From Branchiostoma floridae (lineage: Eukaryota > Chordata > Leptocardii > Amphioxiformes > Branchiostomatidae): DNA of 64,000 nt. How positions within the stretch are numbered: the stretch's first letter is position 1; every line of letters starts with the position of its first letter. The position numbers were made by a program, and so were the translations under genes. The notes under the pieces are model-generated. The model was not told the DNA's origin. It saw only the letters and a program-made list of their open reading frames with translations, and did no database searches. Positions 49,700 through 64,000 of the stretch are shown here, in pieces. Location: contig NC_049985.1 in the NCBI RefSeq assembly GCF_000003815.2, forward strand, positions 5,838,929 through 5,902,928, written 5' to 3'.

Positions 49700-52688
49700 A
49701 TGGCGACTGCTTCTTTCTCGGAGAAAGTCGGCGACGATTTCATTCAGTGCACGATCTGCTGCTACAACTTCAAGAAGCCGAAGATTCTTCCTTGCTTGCA
49801 CACCTTTTGTGCGCACTGTCTGCGGGAATGGGCCCAGAAGAACGACGGCGTTACCTTTCCGTGTCCTATTTGTCGTGAGCCAGTCTCACTGCCCCAAAAT
49901 GGCGTTGAGGGTTTTAAGGACAACTTTTTCCTCGCTAGCCTGGTGAAAGCCGTGACCGAGCAAAAGAAGGTTCGCCACCGGCAAGATGGCCTCCTCTGTA
50001 CCACGTGTGACGAAGGGAAGCCAGCCACCTCCAGGTGTTCGGAGTGTGCAGAGTTTCTGTGTGAGAGCTGTGAGTCGGCACATCGTCTTCAGAGAGCTAC
50101 CAAGGGCCACACCCTCTTCACGTTTGAGGAACTGAAGACGGGCAAATACGACGGCGTGTTCAAGACAAGGAAATCTCCTCCGTGCTCCAAACACTCCGGA
50201 GAAATCCTTAAGCTCTACTGCATGACATGTGGGACACCGATATGCAACGAATGTGCCTTGTTTGAACACAGGGACTCACAACACGACCTCAAGCGCATTG
50301 AAGAGGTGGCCACTGAGAAGAGAAAAACAATCTTAGATCTCACGCCTCACTGTCAGGCCCAAGTGCAATTCTTCCAACGGACACAAGAAGTTCAGAGCCG
50401 TTTGAAGGAACAACTTCAGATAAATACAGCGTTGGCTCGTCAGAACGTCCACCAAACTGTACAAACAATGATTGCCCTGGTAAAGGAAGAAGGCGAGCGG
50501 CTTCTAGCTTGCATCGATACAGAAGAAACATCCAGGAAGAAACAGATTGAAGCAGATATGGAGAAAGTGCAGATCAGTCTGGCTAGCGCCAAGAGCACAT
50601 GTGAGTTTGCAGATACTCTAGCTCGGGAGGGAGGCGACTACGAAGTAGCGTCTTTCTCAAAGGATCTGACGACGAGACTGAACGACTTGATCAAACCACC
50701 TGTAGATACAGTGGACTTCAAACTGGCAAACATCACAGTGGATTACTCGGATATCGAGCGCAAGTTTAAACAAAACATCCCGCCACTTGCCCAATACAGC
50801 CTGACAAAGTCAACGGAGAGAGAACTACGTGCGTCACAGAAACCCGCGAGCTGCAAGACAGACAATGGCCCGAAACAAAAGGGGCGGGGCGGAAATGTGA
50901 GCAGAATGACAGGTGGTAAGTAGTAGTAGTGAGGCATGATAGTCACAGAAACCCGCGAGCTGCAAGACAGACAATGGCCCGAAACAAACGGGGCGGGGCG
51001 GAAATGTGAGCAGAATGACAGGTGGTAAGTAGTAGTAGTGAGGCATGATAATCACGTCACACATAGGTGCTTGTTCTTCTGTGAGGTCATCTCATGTCTT
51101 GTGCATCACTTTCAGATGAAAGCTATAGGTCACCGTATGCTTCTGTGAGAATATTTATGAGATATTGCAGTTAGATTTAACAATGGTAAGATTGGGCCAT
51201 AATCTAATCAAGAAAATATTTTTGATTAAATTGTTTTCAGTTGGAGATAGATGCCATGTCTTGATGCTACTATTGATGATATTTAAGTCTAATGCTCTTA
51301 AACCTTCTAAGGTGACATTTACTGAAAATTACTGAATAAATGTAACATTGTATTCAACTTATTCCAACCAAAGTCTGTGAAACTATCGATATTTAAATAT
51401 TATTATTGAAATCTCCAGATCAAGGCACATATGTAAGCTGACATGCAATTAAGCTTTTCTAATATTTGTAACTAGCATACTAAGAGTCATTGCAGAGAAA
51501 TATCTCCGATGTGGAACTATGAGCAGCCATATAATTAAAAAAAATACGGCTATTTTGTGTTATGGCATTCTAGGACTCAGAGACCCTCAAACATCAAATA
51601 ATTTATGGCTGAAAATTACTGAAATTGCGATGGCTATCCTGATGAATCTGATAAAGGTACGAACATATATCATGTTTTGCATTTCTATATAGCATGTTTT
51701 CAGCTTTAGTTTTGCAGATCAAAAGTTGAATATGAAGCATTGAAGCACAATCCGATGTAAAACCGTGATTCCTTTTCAAGTATCCTTATATTCTCCAGGT
51801 AAAGCAGCAAACCAATATAACCAACCAAATTCTAATGTTTTTCAAAGTTATGCATGGCCACAGTTAACAAACAACTACACAAACATTTGCCATCACTTAC
51901 CCACATAGTGAAATATTATTACCCGATTTATTATAGCCCCAAAGCCAAAAATCCCCATAAAGCTTCAACCCCCCTCTCACGGCTCGCGTCATGTTTTTGC
52001 AGAAAGTTGCCTTTGTTTGTTCGTATACTTAACCCTTGAAGTTGAAACATTCCTTTAGAATGGTTATATTACATTGTTTCAAAAGAACGCACAGAAAGAA
52101 ACGGATGCTTATTGTCGATGACCTGGTGCTCGTTTTTTTACTTGCACACAATACTTGTACTATAGGGCAAGTCTATTGGTAAAATATTGTGTGCGAGTAA
52201 ATTTAGCTAATGGGAAAACACTGCATTTTCGCGTAAATGTTGCCTTTCTAGTTACTTGTATAATGCCCACTCCACAGCCAAGCCTATATTTTTTTCCGTA
52301 ACCCAATTATAAATCTAATAGATTACATTTCTCTCTAGTCTTCCCAGGTCCAAGCCAGGCAAATGTTGCTCCAAGTTCATCAAACAGTGAACCTACATCA
52401 CCCACTGCGGTTGGACCAGACCAAGCAACAGCCATCCGGATTGAATCCCCCTCAAGTCTGGCTTCCAAGAGGACAGGATATAGGAATTACGGCACATACA
52501 AGTTGCCAGATATATCTGATGATGAGGATGATGACATGAATAACAGCAAGAATAGAAGTACAGTACAACATAGGGGTGGGTACCGGTACAGAAAATTTAG
52601 GTCCAGGTCCGGTGTAGGAGCAGAAATCTGTTCCATCTTGAAGATTTCTGAGCCAAGGAGAAAGAAATCACACAAAATCATGAAATAG
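49700..52688 (+). CDS. TRIM-type E3 ubiquitin ligase, copy 1
   Basis: Exon 1 is 49,700-50,915. It encodes a RING (CTIC, CLH, FCAHC, CPIC), a first B-box (CTTC...CSEC...CESC), a second B-box (CSKH...CMTC...CNEC...EH) and an alpha-helical coiled coil to ~residue 330. This is the RBCC order of TRIM ligases, which pass ubiquitin from an E2 to substrates. I start at MATASFSEK because the paralogue conserves it and the upstream in-frame ATG is not conserved. The donor GGTG|GTAAGT joins in phase to 52,348-52,688 (acceptor CCCAG; an in-frame alternative acceptor lies 9 nt upstream). This adds a Ser/Pro-rich and acidic tail (PDISDDEDDD) and a basic end, total ~518 aa. The last third of exon 2 resembles repeat-like sequence, so the true 3' end may differ. 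No C-terminal B30.2, NHL or filamin domain is seen. Confidence 0.8.
50833..51050 (+). repeat. 109-bp tandem duplication spanning a splice donor
   Basis: 50,833-50,941 is repeated at 50,942-51,050 with only a few changes. The unit contains the last ~80 nt of TRIM-1 exon 1 and its GGTG|GTAAGTAG donor, so two consecutive donors exist. The unit is not a multiple of three, and a stop directly follows the first donor. Confidence 0.9.
51051..52337. other. Intron of TRIM gene 1
   Basis: AT-rich, without recognisable repeat or gene. Confidence 0.6.
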
Positions 52689-52831
52689 CATAGCAAAATC
52701 ACCTACTGTGGCTAGGCCAGGCCCAGGGCAGAGGACGAAGCATGGCGATTTTTCATTAGCTAGACGTGCGGCTTTGCCATGAATCGCGTTTTCAGTCAAG
52801 CACACCTATAGCCTACTCTTCTGACAAGTGT

Positions 52832-52837
52832 AATAAA
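52832..52837 (+). terminator. Polyadenylation signal AATAAA for TRIM gene 1
   Basis: AATAAA lies ~145 nt after the predicted stop at 52,686-52,688. It supports an independent 3' end for the first TRIM gene. Confidence 0.5.
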
Positions 52838-52839
52838 GT

Positions 52840-54200
52840 AGATTCAACGTATGATATGAAATATATATATATTAATGGCAAAATAATTGACTTTATTTCC
52901 ATTTTCTGATTGGTCAGATTCTACTTAATGGATAGCCACCTATTTTTTCTGTGCAATGATTGACTCATCCTGGTGAAGCTATGGGGTATTGCCTTACGTC
53001 GCTATCCTACATTTCTTCGTAATTTCCCATTCATTCTTCCCCATGCTCCCGATTTCTGTTCCTTCCCAATTTCATCCTGTCTATAACGTTTCCCGATCAC
53101 ATTTTCCTAACGGATATACGTTTCCCAATCTGATTCCCTACATATGTGCGACGCTCTTCACCATTAATCAGTCAATAATAGAGATCTGTATCAAACCAAA
53201 CCAAACCCTTGAGGACCTTGAGTTCAAAACCGGACAAGCTGTGAAAACACGATCATCATCATCATCATCATCGCACTCATCAAGGTTGCACCAACAATTC
53301 CGACCGCGAGGCACCAACTTTGAACTGAGTAAAGCTAGATCCCATAACAGCAGGAAATGCGGTCCCAGCTACTCAATTGGTGTGAACATCTGAGCCAACT
53401 TCACATTCAGTACATGTCGAGCATAGTCCGACCAAGGTCCGACCAAGACGTTATTAGAAGTAGGTCATTGACACTAAGAAAATAGGACACTCTGTTGAAA
53501 TATTGACCCAGAATTTACCGGACGTCCATCGGCATTGCCTTGAGCATGCTACCCGGGTGTAGGAAGGACTGTTCAAACAGCTTTCTGACCCTCTCAAAAT
53601 TGTTTAAATTTATAATCATTGGATCACTCTCTTCACAAGTAGGTATACATGTACTTGAAAGATACTGTTATCCTGTACGTAGAGGTCAGACATCGAAGTT
53701 AGGGCTGCCCATTGACAAGCATGTTGAAATACACTGAATGAAGGCTTCAAAAAAGTACTAACCCATATTTCAATCTTAAAAATTCTTCTCCACCAGAAAG
53801 TCACTTGGGTCTAGTTTATAACCATTCAAAGAAAACAGAGGGTTGTTCTGCTCATTCTCCGAGAAAAGCTCCCTCTATGAAAGAAACCTCACCTCTGACC
53901 CCTTTTCCCTCCTGATACAACCAGTAGCACCCTATAACTAAAACCTGTCCTTACACCAGCTGAACTGCTGAACTGAACAAATTTTGACCCAAACAGGAAA
54001 GCTTAGACCCTACATGTCTCTTCTAACTCAAAAAGTCTCCAGATTGGGCAAAAATTTTCAAGGAAAAGAAGGATTTTCAAGGATTTTAAGTCACACCCAT
54101 TTTTTGCCCTCTACCGCGCAACGCAACTCTGACGTCAGCCCTTGAGAACACTTGAAAGCCACTTCATAAAAATTGGAAATAGTTAATACATGTAATGCAA
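52840..54200. other. Intergenic stretch
   Basis: It contains an (ATC)n run near 53,258 and otherwise no feature that I can name. Confidence 0.5.
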
Positions 54201-54590
54201 TATTGTTGATTTCATGTCGAGTTTATCAAGAACAATAAGTGTAGATGGAATGTTTTAACACGCTCGAGGTAGAACACGCTCGATGTAGGTGTGGTTTTAC
54301 TCCAACGCGGGCCGAGAGGACATCCCTAGTCGAAGTTAGGTAACGTTAGACACTCGACTCTGGTGAAAACTAAGTCTAGTAATGTTAAAGACCCTTTAGA
54401 TTTAAGTCAACAACTCTAACCAAAAGGCCGCCTTTGATCAATGAAGACTTGGTGGAAACTATAACAAAATCGTCGAGTAAAATTCTCATCCCTAAGCTAC
54501 GGTCGTGTAAACAGTGGACATTGACCTTTCAAGTTTCGGTACGTCACAGGTGTGGTGACGTCAAATCAGGAAGTGAGATCGCAAACAGCA

Positions 54591-57193
<2,603 letters not shown>

Positions 57194-57658
57194 CCAAGGG
57201 AGTTAATGCAATGGATCTACATTTGTACATGTAAATGTGTAGTATTTTTGATTTCTTGTTTTTATGTTGTAGCAAAAGTCAGTATAGTGGTGGACACAGG
57301 ACAATCAATGCAGTTTTACAACCATAATGAGCGTTAGTTGCAAATGTAACATCTAGTACATTGCACTTTCACGAAGCCAGCATGATTATGTTTTGTACTT
57401 GCTTACTGCTACAAATGGTTTTGTGGTCAGACATGTAATCCATCCACTGCAAAGTACAGACTTCTAAGATCAGTGTGTTGAAAATGATGATCCTGGCATC
57501 AGACATGACCCATTAGATAACTGTTACATTAGATAGACCATTTTCTTGACCAAGGCATAGCCAGTGCATAGTAATGCCACAGACTAACTGCTACTTATTT
57601 TGCCATTACATCTACCAACAATTGAATCATACCTTCAGAATTAATGTAGGAATATTGA

Positions 57659-57664
57659 AATAAA
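57659..57664 (+). terminator. Polyadenylation signal AATAAA for the TRIM-Deltex gene
   Basis: AATAAA about 465 nt after the stop at 57,191-57,193, with no competing signal that I noticed in between. Confidence 0.55.
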
Positions 57665-57903
57665 ATCCTTAGTTTGCTATATGTATTCTTGCATTTTCAT
57701 TACTTTGACACAGACTTTGAGAAGGTTGTTACCTTACAAATTACGTGAAACAAATATCAAGTGTCAAGATAGTGCTTCAGTCACATACTTTATAAACACA
57801 TTGAATTACATATAAAAATTCCCCATATAAAAACTATTGATTATTTCATAGACATTATTGCACCACAGAAATTTGTGGGTGTCATAGCTTCGCATCTGAA
57901 GGC

Positions 57904-59107
57904 TCAAGCGATGAAGTCAGCGACAGCCCGCCCTATCTCCTGGGGAGAGACTTCCTGCAGGAAGTGCAGGCCCTTCACTGTCACGGTCCTGACATTCGGT
58001 AGTGCCTCCGCCACGCCCTTCAGCGCGCCGCTGAACCACCCGGGCTCGGCGTGGATGTACAGCTTCGGGATCCTCGTCTCCTCCAGCCACTTACTGTACG
58101 CGCTGACGATCCGGATCACGTCCTCAGGGCCGTCGCCAATGACGGGGATCTCTCGCGGGAATGTCAGTGTGGGGCGACGCGACTCACCTGGCACTAAGTA
58201 GGGCTCGAGATAGGCGTTTACCTCGTCTTCGGTCAGCTTGCCACGGAGTTCAGAGACTAAGAGGCGCTCGACGAAGAAGTTGTTTTGCAGGACCATCTCT
58301 TCTCCGGCAGGACTTCGCAATGCCTGGCGACAGAGATGAACAAGATGAAGGAATACTGGACCAGGTATATAGCGTTACAATAGTAGACAATAAACACACA
58401 AATTACATCCATGTCCTTCCCACACAGTGTATAGGGCAGTGCTCATCTTTCCCATAGCCCTTGGGCCACACAGCTGTGTACAGATAATATTACAGCATGC
58501 ACTGGGGGCTAAGTCTCGGTGTGTTACGCCGAAGGGCGCTTATACCGGCTATATAGATACAGAGGTCTGCTCATAGATCTCTTAGCTCAACTTCAATATC
58601 TATCTCAAAACAGCCTAGTGCTATATATGAAATATAAGTGGAGAAGCTAATAAAGTCTCCAGTTATATGACTCAGTTGCTGCATCAAAAGCAAGAGCTCT
58701 GTAGCCTGGGTACCATCCGGAAAGTAGTTTGCTCCAGCGTTCAATATATACTACATTCTGTCGCAGTGTCGCTTCTAGCTCTGACATTCATAATACACAT
58801 ATCGCTTCTCTGCTGTTAAGCAAACATAGGAGCGAACTACTACCCGGATGGTACCCAGGCTAAGAGCTCTGGCCATAGCTGTTGTGTCCCTTAAAGTACC
58901 TTAGTTTATAAAATCAATGTACAGATGTGTTACCTGGAAAGCCCTCTTGCCAGTTTTAGGAAAGTAGTCCCAGCCCGGCACAGGCTTCACCATGCCCTCC
59001 ATGAACACGATCCCCTGGACCCTGACAGGGTGCTGGTGACACCAGTGGAACCCCAGGGCTGAACCCCAGTCATGGATCACAACGTACACCTTAGAGGGGA
59101 GGTTTAT
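57904..59107 (-). CDS. Renilla-luciferase/haloalkane-dehalogenase-like C-terminal half, cassette B
   Basis: Two minus-strand exons, 59,107-58,934 (174 nt) and 58,323-57,904 (140 codons with stop), are both phase 0. They encode the nucleophile block VIHDWGSALGFHW, the acid in VFMEGM, the cap region and the catalytic His in VKGLHFLQE. The protein belongs to the alpha/beta-hydrolase family of haloalkane dehalogenases and Renilla-type luciferase. The N-terminal strand with HGNP is missing: I see no homologue of it in 59,108-60,134. All catalytic motifs and the frame are intact, so it is not an obvious pseudogene. It may be an alternative 3' exon pair of the upstream gene at 60,135-63,424 or a headless duplicate. 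Its last exon is GC-richer than the matching exon of cassette A. Confidence 0.75.
58702..58862. mobile_element. MITE with 9-bp target duplication
   Basis: It starts TAGCCTGGGTACCATCCGG and ends CCGGATGGTACCCAGGCTA. AGAGCTCTG flanks both sides (58,693-58,701 and 58,863-58,871). It is 161 bp long and lies in the intron between the two exons of cassette B. A fragment of the same terminus (GCGAACTACTATCCGGATG) lies near 55,990 in the TRIM-Deltex intron. Confidence 0.8.
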
Positions 59108-59119
59108 CTGCAATGGGTG

Positions 59120-60130
59120 AGAAACGTCAATGGTATGGAGGAATGAATTAGCTGTGGATGGACCATTTAGTTTTTTTTAGCTGGCAATGGCAGATATGAT
59201 TTTTAACATCTTAAAAGATTGAAGTACATTTATTTTGCTAATAGTCTTCAAAGCTCTTGAAAAACTAGGCACTTATATTAATAGGAAATTCTGGTAAATG
59301 GTATCATTTTTTTATGACAGTATCCAAAAAAGTTTGTGAGTGTATGTGAGTGTGGTAGTCAGAACAGCTGACAGTATAAGGAGTGGTGACAGGTGGACCA
59401 CTGCAAGAAGAAACAGCACACATGCTTTGATCTATAACCCTACATAATGTCCTTACTATGACTGAACTTGAATGGTAGGGTAGGGAAGATAATGGGGGAG
59501 GAATACATGCAATTTGAAATGTTTGCTTAAAACAGATATTTGGACATCCTTAAAAAAATGATTTTCTGTCAATACATTACATATCATTTTATTGAGCTTC
59601 CACAAAATTTCAACCCACATACATATATAAGACCATCATTAATTTTATAAGCACCATATGCAGCTTATTATTTCAATACCAGTATTTGATTATCCATGAT
59701 TCAAGACAACACAATGTTCTGCTGACAAAAGAGGGTGATGCCATTTCTTAAACATTCAGTTTATATCTTTGACTAAAGTATCTGCAAGGGAACAGTAGGC
59801 CTTTCTATTGATCTAAGGGCACTTTATGAATGCAATATGCTTTATGTAACACAAAAAAAAATACAACTCCTAGCTAAGAAATAAGTACAACTTTATGCCT
59901 ACTTACAGTGCTCAGTATGACCAGAAGTTACATTCAAAAGAAATGTACCTGACAAGATAGATCATAATGCTTTGAGTGTGGGCACATATTAGGGAAAGGT
60001 GACACATGCATTTGTTGTTCAATGGTCTAATGTTGACACATGTTACTGGCATTCATCAATTTTTTTCCACAAGTAAAGGTGATCTGAACCCAACATAGTT
60101 GAACACACCCCTTTCTAATTATAAGAACCA
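59120..60130. other. AT-rich spacer between dehalogenase cassettes
   Basis: I searched by eye on the minus strand for an N-terminal exon (HGN, DLIGMG) and saw none. A minus-strand AATAAA lies at 59,588-59,593, about 545 nt after the cassette A stop, and could end the longer transcript. Confidence 0.5.
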
Positions 60131-60134
60131 AACT

Positions 60135-63424
<3,290 letters not shown>

Positions 63425-63571
63425 GGCTTCTGTAACTCAGTCGCTTCTCAAACGCGAACACAAGAGCTTATAGAAGAAGTAGGCGGCTGCTTTTCACTTT
63501 CCACACACTTTTCTTGCTGCAATCCACCTTTGACCTCTCCTCTTAGGTCAATGACCGATCAGTCAAGCAGT

Positions 63572-63630
63572 TCTCGCGAGATCTGCTTCCGACGAGAATT
63601 GACGAGATTTCGTCCTTTCCGCCATCTTGC
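63572..63630. promoter_or_regulatory. TCTCGCGAGA and YY1-type promoter elements
   Basis: A perfect palindromic TCTCGCGAGA lies at 63,572-63,581. CCGCCATCTTGC (YY1 motif, reading CAAGATGGCGG on the minus strand) lies at about 63,619-63,630. Both are core elements of TATA-less, often bidirectional, metazoan promoters. They lie 150-200 bp upstream of the dehalogenase start. A plus-strand GAAAG|GTAACT at about 63,640 could be the donor of a divergent leader exon. Confidence 0.55.
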
Positions 63631-63933
63631 TACGAGAAAGGTAACTTGTCTGAATTTGTACCGCAGGAAAATTTTGATAGTACGCCGTCGTTTTTGTATA
63701 GAGATCGACAGTGATCCGTAATTTAGAAGCTTAAAGTGTTGAAGAACATTATTTTGGGGTTCTTGGTTGGCTGTAATTTGAAAGCTGACAATAATCGTCC
63801 GTACAAAGTCGATGGGTTTGGACATCGGTTTCAGCATGCAGCACATGTGGAGGAATGGGGAGGGGGGCGCCACATGCCGATCTACAAAATCACATTTAAT
63901 ATATCCAGAAAGGGAATCTATACCAATATTACC

Positions 63934-64000
63934 TGGATAAGATTGAAGAACCCACCACTCATCGAAAGAGTAGATGTCCATCCAGGTGTGAGTGGACCAA
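63934..64000 (-). CDS. Possible exon at the right edge
   Basis: The minus strand is open from the window edge, reading WMDIYSFDEWWVLQSYP up to a donor-like CCAG|GTAATA. I do not recognise the family. It is cut by the window edge and could be chance. Confidence 0.25.

Noticed and set aside
52503-52688. Arg/Ser-rich end of TRIM-1 exon 2 as a functional RS-like domain
   Set aside because: The DNA (GGTACCGGTACAG, GGTCCAGGTCC) looks like repeat-derived sequence, so I give it no functional meaning.
63559-63981. 140-aa minus-strand frame at the right edge
   Set aside because: Most of it lacks protein character and crosses the promoter motifs; only the first ~20 codons next to a donor were kept as a weak candidate exon.

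Overview
The window is eukaryotic nuclear DNA. It has spliced genes with GT-AG introns, tRNA-derived SINEs, LINE fragments, many miniature inverted-repeat elements and long noncoding stretches. A TRIM-type E3 gene pair, a Deltex (RING-DTC) tail and Renilla-luciferase-like dehalogenases fit an invertebrate deuterostome, most likely an amphioxus (Branchiostoma). That assignment is inference from gene families and repeats, not from a search.

Layout. From 1 to about 40,000 I find no convincing intact protein gene. This part is packed with repeats: SINEs, three PIF/Harbinger-like elements sharing one terminal repeat, a hAT-like MITE family, and a 1,225-bp element with ~200-bp terminal inverted repeats and an 11-bp target duplication that carries a RecQ-helicase fragment (14,781-16,005). 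It also holds minisatellites and an old tandem segmental duplication (22,365-29,520 against 30,620-35,460) split by a truncated LINE.

From 40,525 to 48,235 (minus strand) lies a ten-exon gene for a ~650-residue RRM protein; all ten exon phases join without a break. From about 49,350 to 57,193 (plus strand) are two tandem TRIM-type genes. The first ends in its own short tail. The second splices in frame into a RING-Deltex C-terminal domain, giving a predicted RING, B-box 1, B-box 2, coiled coil, RING, DTC ligase. I regard this as the strongest candidate for an undescribed gene in the window.

From 57,904 to 63,424 (minus strand) is a Renilla-luciferase/haloalkane-dehalogenase-like gene. Its two 3' exons are duplicated, with equal third-exon length and identical phases, behind a single pair of N-terminal exons. 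It could therefore make two enzymes with different C-terminal halves by exclusive splicing, or be a gene plus a headless duplicate. A TCTCGCGAGA plus YY1-type promoter lies at 63,572-63,630. All exon models are my reading of splice signals and phase and have no transcript support.
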